64,000 nt of DNA, taken from the NCBI GenBank assembly GCA_937980645.1, contig CALJPQ010000003.1, positions 1-64,000 on the forward strand. The letters are read 5' to 3'. The notes under the pieces are model-generated. The model was not told where the DNA came from, ran no database searches, and worked only from the letters and a program-made list of their open reading frames with translations. Every line of letters begins with the position of its first letter. Positions within the stretch are counted from its first letter, which is position 1. The stretch is from an uncultured Saprospiraceae bacterium. GTDB taxonomy: Bacteria > Bacteroidota > Bacteroidia > Chitinophagales > Saprospiraceae. The position numbers were made by a program, and so were the translations under genes. Positions 16,296 to 24,047 of the stretch are shown here, piece after piece.

Positions 16296-17636
16296 ATGAA
16301 AAGCCCGATTTTCATCCTTTTCACCGTATGTATTGCGGTACCTGCATATGCCTGGCCTTTTTCGGACACCCTGGTGCTGCCGCTTCGCGAGGCAGCATCG
16401 CGCGCCTTGGCGCATAGTGTCCAGACGCGCAAAGCTCGCTGGGAGCGTCAGGCAACCGACCTGCGGCTGGCCGACCAGCGGCGCAATGCGCTGACGCCGA
16501 AAGTGGATGCCCTGCTCAACGCCGACTACGTGCCGGCGCTGCCGACAACCTTTTTGCCGGCGACGCTCTTTGGTGGTCAGGAGGGTGCTTACGTGCCGGC
16601 AACGCTGGGCCAGCCCTGGCAAGTTTTTGCTTCGGTGCGCGTAGAGCAGCCCTTGTTCGACGAGTCTGCCCGGCGTTTAGCACCAGCAGCGGCCCTAACG
16701 GCAGCACTTCAGGATGTGCTCGTGGAGCAGTCTGAAGAAGAGGTGCTCTTTCAGACGGCCAACCTGTTTTACCAGGTGCTGCAGATGCGGGCGCTATTGC
16801 GAGCGCTGGATGCCAGCGCCAGCCAGCTGGAAGTGCTGGAACGGATGGCGCGGCTTCGAGTGGAGAATGATCAGGCCGTTCGCAGCGATGTGCAACGGGT
16901 TCAGGTGGCGCTGGCGGCCCTGCAAGCGCGTCGGCACGAGCTGGAGGGCGGTATTGAAGCACTTCAGCAGGGCATTCAGTTTTTATGTGGCATTCCCTTA
17001 GACCAGCCCATTGCGCTGGCGCAGCCCGATACTGCTCTGCAACAGCTGGCCCTGCCCTCCGCTGTGGAGCAGACAGCAACGTATCGGCTGCTGGAAGGGC
17101 GGCTGTCGCTGCTGCACCTTCAGGAACGCAGTTTGCAAGCAAAGATCTGGCCCCGGTTGAGCCTGTACGCACAGGCGGGCATTCTGTCGCAGCGCCCGGA
17201 TGTACGCTTTACAGCGGCGGATGGGCGCTGGTACCCGTTGGGTATCGTAGGCTTGCGCCTGGAATGGCCCCTGCTGGAAGGCTACAGGCAACGGCATAGC
17301 CTCGAACGGCTCCGCTTAGAAGCTCAGCGCGGCGAAGAGGAGCGCGATGACTATGCCCGCGCGCGGGACCTCGAGCTGCGGCAGGCGCGCATGCAATGGG
17401 AAAACGCTCAACGCACCTTGCGCGTTCGAGAGCAAGCGCTAGTATTAGCGCGTCAAGTCGTCGCTCAGTTGCAATTGGCCTATCGAAACGGTGTGTCTCC
17501 GTTGAGTGAAGTGCTGTCGGCACAGACGGCGTTGGCCGAAGCCGAAACCCAATACGAGCAGCAGGTGTTTATTTGCCGCTTAGCAGAAGTCAGGTGGCTG
17601 AAAGCCGCCGGCTTACTGCGCACACTGCTGGATTAA
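16296..17636 (+). CDS. TolC-family outer membrane channel protein
   Basis: 446 residues with a signal peptide ([19 protein letters not shown]). Two outer-membrane-efflux repeats show the expected long heptad helices: the first around [20 protein letters not shown], the second ending [19 protein letters not shown]. The [15 protein letters not shown] stretch corresponds to the strand region in the membrane. TolC proteins form trimeric tunnels for efflux pumps or type I secretion, but no adaptor or pump gene is adjacent, so its partner must be elsewhere. msrB follows 11 bases after the stop and is probably cotranscribed. Confidence 0.9.
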   Translation: MKSPIFILFTVCIAVPAYAWPFSDTLVLPLREAASRALAHSVQTRKARWERQATDLRLADQRRNALTPKVDALLNADYVPALPTTFLPATLFGGQEGAYVPATLGQPWQVFASVRVEQPLFDESARRLAPAAALTAALQDVLVEQSEEEVLFQTANLFYQVLQMRALLRALDASASQLEVLERMARLRVENDQAVRSDVQRVQVALAALQARRHELEGGIEALQQGIQFLCGIPLDQPIALAQPDTALQQLALPSAVEQTATYRLLEGRLSLLHLQERSLQAKIWPRLSLYAQAGILSQRPDVRFTAADGRWYPLGIVGLRLEWPLLEGYRQRHSLERLRLEAQRGEEERDDYARARDLELRQARMQWENAQRTLRVREQALVLARQVVAQLQLAYRNGVSPLSEVLSAQTALAEAETQYEQQVFICRLAEVRWLKAAGLLRTLLD

Positions 17637-17647
17637 ACCGACGAAAT

Positions 17648-18055
17648 ATGGCAGAAAATCCTGCGAATTGGAACCCGCTGACCCCCGAAGAGGAGTACGT
17701 CATCGTGCGCAAAGGGACGGAACGCCCCTTCAGCGGTGAGTACTGGAACCACAAAGGCCGCGGCCTGTACGTGTGTCGTCGCTGCAATGCGCCACTGTAC
17801 CGCTCGTCGGACAAGTTCGACAGTGGTTGCGGATGGCCGTCGTTCGACGACGAAATACCGGGCGCCATTGCCCGCCAGGAAGACCGTTCGCACGGGATGC
17901 GGCGCATCGAAATCCTGTGTGCCCATTGCGGCGGCCATCTGGGGCATGTCTTTCACGGTGAGCGCTTTACACCTAAAAACACGCGCCACTGCGTCAATTC
18001 GCTTTCCATCCGTTTCATTCCGGCAGAACAATTGCCCTCCGATGCACAGGTGTAA
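17648..18055 (+). CDS. msrB: Peptide-methionine (R)-S-oxide reductase
   Basis: 135 residues, the usual length for stand-alone MsrB, which repairs R-methionine sulfoxide using thioredoxin. The structural Zn site is CRRC (Cys43/46) plus CAHC (Cys91/94). The catalytic Cys115 lies in [13 protein letters not shown], with a likely recycling Cys61 in [18 protein letters not shown] is also conserved. There is no signal peptide, so it is cytosolic. The start [16 protein letters not shown] is typical and lies 11 bases after the TolC-family stop. Confidence 0.97.
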   Translation: MAENPANWNPLTPEEEYVIVRKGTERPFSGEYWNHKGRGLYVCRRCNAPLYRSSDKFDSGCGWPSFDDEIPGAIARQEDRSHGMRRIEILCAHCGGHLGHVFHGERFTPKNTRHCVNSLSIRFIPAEQLPSDAQV

Positions 18056-18067
18056 GCAGCATTGATG

Positions 18068-18520
18068 TCAGTTGCGGTCGTCTCGAGCGGCCTCGCGGCG
18101 CTCGATGTAGTCTTGCCAGATAGCCTTGTAATCGTAGGAGAGGTAAAACTCACTGTCAAAGGCCCCCCAGGCGCCGTTTTCGACGGCCAGGTTGAGGCGT
18201 CGCACGCCACTGACGGGTACTTGCAGGACGATGACATGGCCGAGGCCCATAGCGAGCGTCCAGGAGACGACGCGGCAATCCTTAGGCGGGAAGATGTCCC
18301 AAAAGCCCTGAGCTTCGAGGATGCGCCGTATTTCGGGCAGGTTTTTGTCCTGTTGGTGCTTGAGGATAACCGTAACGACCACGCTGTCTTCCGTGGCAAG
18401 CGCTTTAGGCTCGAAAGAGGGGCCGGGCGAAGCGCCGGGTTTGGCCGGCTGCTGGGCATTCAGCAGGGTTAGGAAGCCGAAGAGGAGAAAGGCCAATAGG
18501 CCAACGTGTTTTTTCAGCAT
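18068..18520 (-). CDS. Secreted protein of unknown function
   Basis: 150 residues from the chosen start, with a signal peptide (MLKKHVGLLAFLLFGFLTLLNAQ). The mature part has a Pro-rich linker, then an alternating strand/helix pattern: DSVVVTVILKHQQDKNLPEI, LEAQGFWDIFPP, GLGHVIVLQVPVSGVRRLN. I do not recognise a family. A TATCTTTG box lies 38 bases upstream, which supports this start. It converges with msrB. Confidence 0.75.
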   Translation of the reverse strand: MLKKHVGLLAFLLFGFLTLLNAQQPAKPGASPGPSFEPKALATEDSVVVTVILKHQQDKNLPEIRRILEAQGFWDIFPPKDCRVVSWTLAMGLGHVIVLQVPVSGVRRLNLAVENGAWGAFDSEFYLSYDYKAIWQDYIERREAARDDRN

Positions 18521-18558
18521 AGTAAAATTCCGTTTCAGATCGTGCAAAAAACAGGCAG

Positions 18559-18566
18559 CAAAGATA
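18559..18566 (-). promoter_or_regulatory. -7 box for the unknown secreted protein
   Basis: TATCTTTG on the minus strand matches TAnnTTTG. Confidence 0.5.
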
Positions 18567-18651
18567 TGGCTGACCTCTTGGTGCGGGTGTTGGGCTGAGG
18601 GCATTTTTAGCAAAAAGCCGGCAGTGAGGCGCATTTTTGCGGGCAATAACG

Positions 18652-19377
18652 ATGGTTTGGAGCATTTTTCAATGCAAACACTTTGATGTGTGCCAGTGTT
18701 CGGGTGTGCATCCAGTAGGCACCGATGGGCTGCTGCTGGGCGCCTGGGCATCGGTAGAAGGCACCCGGCACGCATTGGACATTGGCACCGGTACGGGCTT
18801 GATGGCGCTCATGCTGGCCCAGCGCGCCGAAGCAGCAGACGTGTGCGCCATTGATGCGAGCGAACAGGCGCGCGAGTGCGCAGCTGAGAACTTCCGCCGT
18901 TCGCCCTGGGCTGCTCGTTTGCGGGTCGTGGGTGAGGATTTGCAAGAATACTGCTCCCAGACAGTACAACAATATGACTTGCTGGTGTGCAATCCGCCTT
19001 TTTATCCGGAAGCAACAGTGTCGCCCGATGCGCTTCGGCGGCAGAGTCGGCACGCGCGCTTCCTGCCGATTACGCTGCTGGCCGAGGCGGCCCGGCATTT
19101 GCTGACGCCGGCAGGGCGGTTGTGCGTCATCCTGCCGCCTTCGTCTGGGCAACAGCTGGCCGAAGCGGGAGCCGTGCGCGGTCTATACGTTACGCATCTG
19201 ACGGAAGTGTTCAGCCGTCCGCAACGCCTCCCGGAGCGGTGGCTGATGCAACTGGAGCGCAATCCGTATCCGTTCGAGCGCGACCGCCTCGATATTTGCG
19301 GCGCAGACGGCGCCTATTCGTCCGATTATCGGGCGCTAACGCGCGATTTTTTGCTGGAAGGAATGAAAAGGCCTTGA
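18652..19377 (+). CDS. trmN6: tRNA1(Val) adenine-37 N6-methyltransferase
   Basis: 241 residues of the TrmN6/YfiC type, which methylates A37 next to the UAC anticodon of tRNA-Val using S-adenosylmethionine. The N-terminus (FQCKHFDVCQ, then VGTDGLLLGAW), the SAM-binding ALDIGTGTGLMALMLAQR and the catalytic NPPF (114-117) are all present. GRLCVILPPSSG follows as expected. The ATG at MVWSIFQC was preferred to a TTG five codons upstream. The only tRNA gene in this window is tRNA-Val(UAC), the family's known substrate. Confidence 0.9.
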   Translation: MVWSIFQCKHFDVCQCSGVHPVGTDGLLLGAWASVEGTRHALDIGTGTGLMALMLAQRAEAADVCAIDASEQARECAAENFRRSPWAARLRVVGEDLQEYCSQTVQQYDLLVCNPPFYPEATVSPDALRRQSRHARFLPITLLAEAARHLLTPAGRLCVILPPSSGQQLAEAGAVRGLYVTHLTEVFSRPQRLPERWLMQLERNPYPFERDRLDICGADGAYSSDYRALTRDFLLEGMKRP

Positions 19378-19463
19378 AGTCTGACGGCCGACAAACAGCC
19401 GCTCGCTTGCAGTGCCGAATGCAATTTCAAATGTTGCCTATTTTTACCGCCAAACAGACGACG

Positions 19464-21074
19464 ATGTTCCGACCCATTCTTTTGGGCGCGCTGGGCTTTT
19501 GCGCGCTTTTACTCTGGCCAGTTTCTAACCTTGCTCAATCGTATGAGACCCCCGCTGCCGAGTTGCGCGGGGCATGGATTGTCACCGTAGAAAACATTGA
19601 CTGGCCCTCGGCACCCGGGCTGCCGCCAGAGCGCCAACGCATGGAGTTCGACAGCATCCTCGACGTGCTCAAGGCCCTGGGAATGAACGCCGTATTTGTG
19701 CAAATCCGCCCGGCAGGCGACGCCTTCTACCCCTCTCCGGCAGCCCCCTGGAGCAAGTACCTCACAGGTCAGCAGGGCAAGGCGCCCGAGCCGTACTACG
19801 ACCCGCTGGAGTACATGATCAAAGCCGCCCGAAGCCGACGCATGGAGTTTCACGCCTGGCTCAATCCCTATCGGGCCACGTTCGACTTAGACACCGCCAG
19901 CCTAGCACCCACGCACCCGCTGCGCGCCCTGCCCGACGAACGCAAAAGTGAGTGGTTCTTCCGCTACGGCTCGCGCTATTACTTCAACCCGGCCAGCGCG
20001 CTGGTGCGACAATACCTGATCAACATCGTCCGCGATATCGTCATCCGATATGATGTTGACGGCATCCACTTCGACGATTACTTCTACCCCTACAAAGAAG
20101 CCGGGCAGCAACTGCAAGACTTCAACGACTTCGCCGCTGATCCGCGCGGCTTTGCTACCATCGAGGACTGGCGGCGCGACAACATCAACCGCCTTATCGA
20201 AGGCGTTTCCAAAACCATTAAGAGCATCAAGCCCTATGTTCGCTTCGGCGTCAGCCCTTTCGGTATCTGGCGCAATGCCGCCCAAGACCCCATCAACGGC
20301 TCGCAAACTCGAGGCCTGTCGTCCTACGACGACCTCTACGCCGACCCCATCACCTGGCTCAAAAACGGCTGGATTGATTACGTGGCCCCTCAGCTGTACT
20401 GGAGCATCGGCTTCCCGCCCGCCGACTACTACACGCTCTTAGACTGGTGGAGCAAGCACACCTACGGGCGCCACCTGTACATCGGCCACGCCGCCTACAA
20501 AATCAACAACAACCTGGTGGACACCAACTGGCGAAAACCCGATGAGATTTTGCGACAGGTGGCCCTCAACCGCACTTACGACGCCGTCAAGGGCAGCATT
20601 TATTTTTCGGCCAAACCGTTGCTGCGCAATCCGTTGGGAGTGCAGGATACACTCATGAACGTGCTCTACTCCAATCCGGCCCGGCTGCCCGCCATGCCCT
20701 GGCTGGCCCAATCGCCACCCGCTACGCCGCAAATCTGTCGCGTCGGCGGCTCTAAAAAAGGCGTCAAACTGGCCTGGCATGCCTGCGACATCAAAAACCG
20801 CGATGAAAACCCGTACTACTTCGCCATCTACCGCTTCGATGGCCAGAGCGTGGGCAACTTCCAGGACCCGCAAAACCTGCTCACCTACACGCCCTACTTC
20901 GCTGACAGATGGGTCTTTGAAGACATCTCGGCCGCCCCAGGCGAGCACTACACCTACGTAATTATCGCCTACAACCGCTTGCACCTCGAAAGCTATGCCA
21001 GCGACCCGGTGGTGGTCTATCGCACCAAAAAAGGCGCAAAGTGGAAAAAACGGCGCTTCCTGGGGATATTCTAA
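19464..21074 (+). CDS. Glycoside hydrolase-like (GHL10/DUF187) secreted protein
   Basis: 536 residues with a signal peptide (MFRPILLGALGFCALLLW... LAQ). The GHL10/DUF187 domain begins at ELRGAWIVTVENIDWPS and shows the TIM-barrel features AVFVQIRPAGDAFYPS, EFHAWLNPYRA, YDVDGIHFDDYFYP with likely acidic catalytic residues, VSPFGIWRN and DYVAPQLYWS. The family (for example YngK) is thought to cleave glycan strands. The last about 110 residues look like a fibronectin type III module (GGSKKGVKLAWHACD). It ends in a basic tail, not a T9SS domain. Start chosen for the signal peptide; a much longer upstream reading overlaps trmN6 and is rejected. Confidence 0.9.
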   Translation: MFRPILLGALGFCALLLWPVSNLAQSYETPAAELRGAWIVTVENIDWPSAPGLPPERQRMEFDSILDVLKALGMNAVFVQIRPAGDAFYPSPAAPWSKYLTGQQGKAPEPYYDPLEYMIKAARSRRMEFHAWLNPYRATFDLDTASLAPTHPLRALPDERKSEWFFRYGSRYYFNPASALVRQYLINIVRDIVIRYDVDGIHFDDYFYPYKEAGQQLQDFNDFAADPRGFATIEDWRRDNINRLIEGVSKTIKSIKPYVRFGVSPFGIWRNAAQDPINGSQTRGLSSYDDLYADPITWLKNGWIDYVAPQLYWSIGFPPADYYTLLDWWSKHTYGRHLYIGHAAYKINNNLVDTNWRKPDEILRQVALNRTYDAVKGSIYFSAKPLLRNPLGVQDTLMNVLYSNPARLPAMPWLAQSPPATPQICRVGGSKKGVKLAWHACDIKNRDENPYYFAIYRFDGQSVGNFQDPQNLLTYTPYFADRWVFEDISAAPGEHYTYVIIAYNRLHLESYASDPVVVYRTKKGAKWKKRRFLGIF

Positions 21075-21127
21075 CTAATACACACAAACGTACAGGCCTT
21101 TTCAAAAATAGCCTGCACAACCCTCTT

Positions 21128-21811
21128 ATGTTCAATCACGTTAAAGAACAACTTATTGCCCTTGCGGATTACTTTCGTTATCGCCGTTCTTATGCCCAGG
21201 ATGGTGAAGACGTGGTTTTCTTATCTTTTTATGAAGGAATGAAAGGCTATAAGGGCTTTTATGTAGATGTTGGAGCGCATCATCCTGTCCGCTTCTCCAA
21301 TACATTAGCCCTGTATCGCCGTGGCTGGAGCGGCATCAACATAGACCCTACGCCAGGGAGTATGCGCCCTTTTCGCTGGTTGCGACCGCGCGACACTAAT
21401 TTAGAACTGGCTATCGGCAGGCATTCGGGCAAGGCGCGTTTTTTCTGTTTCAACGAGCCTGCCTTGAATACCTTCGACGAGCATACTGCCCATATCCACC
21501 TCCAAAATCCACGTTACTCTGTGACCAAAACCATCGAAGTCACTGTGGAGCCGCTTGCCGACGTTTTGAGAAAACATCTTCCGTCAGGCCAGAAAATAGA
21601 TCTTTTGAGTGTTGACGTCGAAGGACTCGATTTACAGGTGCTGCAGTCTAATGATTGGTCGCTCTATACTCCGCAGTTCGTGATGGTAGAAGAGGTGAGT
21701 TTTTCGATAGAAAATTACAAAGACTCTGAAATTTACGCCTTCTTGAGAGTCAATGGTTATGCTTTAGTCGCTGTTATGAAACGCAGCTTGCTTTTCAGGC
21801 GGCTGTCCTGA
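21128..21811 (+). CDS. FkbM-family methyltransferase
   Basis: 228 residues. The SAM-binding region is GFYVDVGAHHPVRFSNTLAL, followed by INIDPTPGSM and, late, IDLLSVDVEGLDLQVLQSND, the FkbM signature. Members O-methylate sugars or secondary metabolites; nothing nearby makes a matching substrate. The start MFNHVKEQLI gives a typical N-terminus. Base composition is clearly AT-richer than flanking genes and a short intrinsic terminator follows, so it looks like a transferred gene inserted behind the GH10-like gene. Confidence 0.88.
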   Translation: MFNHVKEQLIALADYFRYRRSYAQDGEDVVFLSFYEGMKGYKGFYVDVGAHHPVRFSNTLALYRRGWSGINIDPTPGSMRPFRWLRPRDTNLELAIGRHSGKARFFCFNEPALNTFDEHTAHIHLQNPRYSVTKTIEVTVEPLADVLRKHLPSGQKIDLLSVDVEGLDLQVLQSNDWSLYTPQFVMVEEVSFSIENYKDSEIYAFLRVNGYALVAVMKRSLLFRRLS

Positions 21812-21814
21812 ACA

Positions 21815-21836
21815 GTATTTCTTGAGATACTTTTTT
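21815..21836 (+). terminator. Intrinsic terminator after the FkbM gene
   Basis: GTATTTC and GAGATAC form a 6-7 bp stem with one wobble, followed by six T residues. Confidence 0.6.
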
Positions 21837-21927
21837 ACAGCAAGATAGCTTACACAGGCTCAGGCCAGCAATCGGGCCAACCTTTGTGCCTTCGTAAAAG
21901 TCGCTGTGCCTTAAGGGTAGAAAAAAC

Positions 21928-23106
21928 TCACGCCCTCCCTTTCACCACTTTCCGCGTAACGGTCATGTTTCCGAGCTGGCATTTGACGAAGTAAACGCCG
22001 GGCGAGAGGTTGGGTAGTTCGACGCGGTACTGACCCGGGTTGAGGTTTCGGTAGGGCAGCAGTATAGCGACGCGAGTGCCACCCTCATTGGTCATTTCGA
22101 TGGTGGCGGCAGTGGGCTTGTCTAAGGCGAACTCTAAGAATGCCTTTTCTATGTAAGGGTTGGGGTAGATTTTCACGTCGGCGGTGCTGCTGGTGGCGCC
22201 GGTGCCGGCATAGAGTTGTTCTTCTATGCGGCGGATGGGGCGTGCTGTTAGGTTGGCGTTGGGTTCATTTTCCGAGGGCTGCAGTTGCTCTTGCGTGGTG
22301 GGGCTGCAGGCCGATGGCGGGCAGAGCCAGCAGACGGCGTTGGCCAGAATTTGCGAGGCCACAGGTTCGTCGTAATAGTATTCAATGCCGATATAAGCTA
22401 CTTTGCCTGCACCTAAGGGTTTGTAGCCGATGGTAGAATAGCCGCGCACATTGGCTAAGGAGACATAGGCCTGGTCGGATACGTCCAGCGGATATACGTA
22501 GTTGGCCGGGACGAAGTCCTCCGGCGTCTCGCGGAAGATGGGGTGCGTTTTATCGTCTTCATGTACGCCTACGGCGTTGCAGAAGTAGCCAAAATCGAGG
22601 TCGAAGAGGTTGTACTGTTGCAGAATGCCAAACTTGTCGGTACCGCAGAACACCACAGCGCCGCCGCGCATGACGTACTGGCGCAGCACTTTACCGTAGG
22701 CGCGCGCCAGCCGCTCGCGATCGTTGGCCGGGTAAGGGACGACAACCACGTGGTGCTGCGCTATCTGGAGGGCTAATTCCTGTGGAGTGCCTTTCCAAAA
22801 CGTTGCTATCTCGGCAGTGGGAATCTGACGCGCCAGAATGGCCCGTATTTTTTCAGCGTAGGCGCTGTCGTAAGCGCTGTAATTGAGCAGCAGAATTTTT
22901 GGAGTAGATGTTTCCAACCGACTCGAGCGAAGCAACGCTTCCTGTTCCCATTCCGCCAATGCGTCGAGCAGCCAGGGAAACGTTTGGGATGTAGCGGTAG
23001 AAGTAAGGGGAGCAACTTTTTCTCCGCTTCGAGGGCCGGCGATGACGAAGGCTGTGGATACCCCTACAATTAAGGCTAAGCCAGCCAGAGCGGTAATTCG
23101 AAGCAT
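21928..23106 (-). CDS. Secreted T9SS cargo protein of unknown function
   Basis: About 392 residues. The chosen start MLRITALAGLALIVGVSTAFV gives a hydrophobic signal. Residues about 70-270 resemble a ThuA/glutamine-amidotransferase-like or GldG-like Rossmann domain (KILLLNYSAYDSAYAEKI, VVVVPYPANDRERLARAYG, YVMRGGAVVFCGTDKFG, GKVAYIGIEYYYDE). The catalytic nature is unclear. The C-terminus from VKIYPNPYIEKAFLEF to TVTRKVVKG is a type A T9SS sorting domain, so the protein should reach the cell surface. It is a single gene with a -7 box about 95 bases upstream. Confidence 0.8.
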   Translation of the reverse strand: MLRITALAGLALIVGVSTAFVIAGPRSGEKVAPLTSTATSQTFPWLLDALAEWEQEALLRSSRLETSTPKILLLNYSAYDSAYAEKIRAILARQIPTAEIATFWKGTPQELALQIAQHHVVVVPYPANDRERLARAYGKVLRQYVMRGGAVVFCGTDKFGILQQYNLFDLDFGYFCNAVGVHEDDKTHPIFRETPEDFVPANYVYPLDVSDQAYVSLANVRGYSTIGYKPLGAGKVAYIGIEYYYDEPVASQILANAVCWLCPPSACSPTTQEQLQPSENEPNANLTARPIRRIEEQLYAGTGATSSTADVKIYPNPYIEKAFLEFALDKPTAATIEMTNEGGTRVAILLPYRNLNPGQYRVELPNLSPGVYFVKCQLGNMTVTRKVVKGRA

Positions 23107-23200
23107 AGATGGGTGTATGTTTTTTTCGATAACGATGCCTTTAACCTTTAAACGCCAAAGGCATGCCGCTTCTTGCAAAGAGAATACCATTTTACAGGCG

Positions 23201-23208
23201 CAAAGGTA
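23201..23208 (-). promoter_or_regulatory. -7 box for the T9SS cargo gene
   Basis: TACCTTTG on the minus strand, about 94 bases before the start, giving an unusually long leader for this window. Confidence 0.45.
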
Positions 23209-23220
23209 AGCGCGCCGGAG

Positions 23221-23258
23221 AAAAAAACGCCGCCCACACCCGCAAGGGCATGGGCGGC
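23221..23258 (-). terminator. Intrinsic terminator of the yceI-like gene
   Basis: Read on the minus strand, GCCGCCCATGCCC and GGGTGTGGGCGGC form a long GC-rich stem around TTGC, followed by seven T residues. Confidence 0.88.
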
Positions 23259-23294
23259 GGCTGTCTCCTCCTTTGGAGAAGCACAGGAGACGAC

Positions 23295-23879
23295 TTATTT
23301 CTTCGCCACGATGGTTACGTTCAGGTCAAACTCGTCGTAGATCGTCTTGTCGCCGAGGTTGTCGAAGAACGACCCCGAGCCGTAGCGCACGTTGTACTCC
23401 GAGCGGTCAATGACCAGCTTGCCCGTGGCTTTTATCTGGTTGTTGCTCTCCGTAACCATAGCATTGAACCGCACCTCCTTCGTGGTCTCCTTGATGGTCA
23501 GGTTGCCCGTGATGCGGTAATTGCCTTTCGTGTCGGTCGGGAAGGCTTTCGTGATGACGAAACGGGCCGTCGGATACTTTTGTACGCCGAAGAAGTCGTC
23601 GCTCTTCAGGTGATTGATGAGTTTCTCTGCCGTACCGCCTTCCAGGTCGCTGCAGGTGATCGAGTTCATGTCTGCCTCAAACGAGCCGCCCGTCAGTTTG
23701 CCGTCGGTAAACTGCAGTTCGCCGTTTTTCAGCTTTACTGTACCGGTGTGCTCGCCGGTTACCTTGTAGCCTTTCCACACGATGACGCTGTTTGTAAGAT
23801 CGGCCTTGTAGGTTACTGTATTGAGAGCGGCCACACCGAGCAGAGCCGCAAAGGGTAGAAGGAAAAGTAGTTTGTTCAT
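23295..23879 (-). CDS. YceI-family periplasmic lipid-binding protein
   Basis: 194 residues with a signal peptide (MNKLLFLLPFAALLGVAA). The YceI lipocalin-like barrel shows VIWKGYKVTGEHTGTVKL, the SFEADMNSI strand, HLKSDDFFGVQKYPTARF and the closing EFDLNVTIVAKK. Members bind polyisoprenoid-type lipids in a barrel pocket. The start at MNKLL is preferred to one 5 codons upstream. It forms a single gene with a strong terminator. Confidence 0.95.
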   Translation of the reverse strand: MNKLLFLLPFAALLGVAALNTVTYKADLTNSVIVWKGYKVTGEHTGTVKLKNGELQFTDGKLTGGSFEADMNSITCSDLEGGTAEKLINHLKSDDFFGVQKYPTARFVITKAFPTDTKGNYRITGNLTIKETTKEVRFNAMVTESNNQIKATGKLVIDRSEYNVRYGSGSFFDNLGDKTIYDEFDLNVTIVAKK

Positions 23880-24047
23880 GTTTAGTAGAAGCAATTTTAA
23901 GTGGTGAATGATTGAACGGCCCTATAACGTCGGTGCTCGAGCAGATGTTTAGCCGACGGGCTTAATTAAGTGTTAAAACATCTATTTTTTTGCTAAGCCT
24001 TGTTTTTCAGGGTTTTATTCTTTGAATTCTGGTTTGGTGGGCTGCTT

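Noticed and set aside
18987..19463. Long N-terminal extension of the GH10-like protein
   Set aside because: It overlaps trmN6 out of frame and is Arg/Ala-rich; the downstream Met gives a proper signal peptide.
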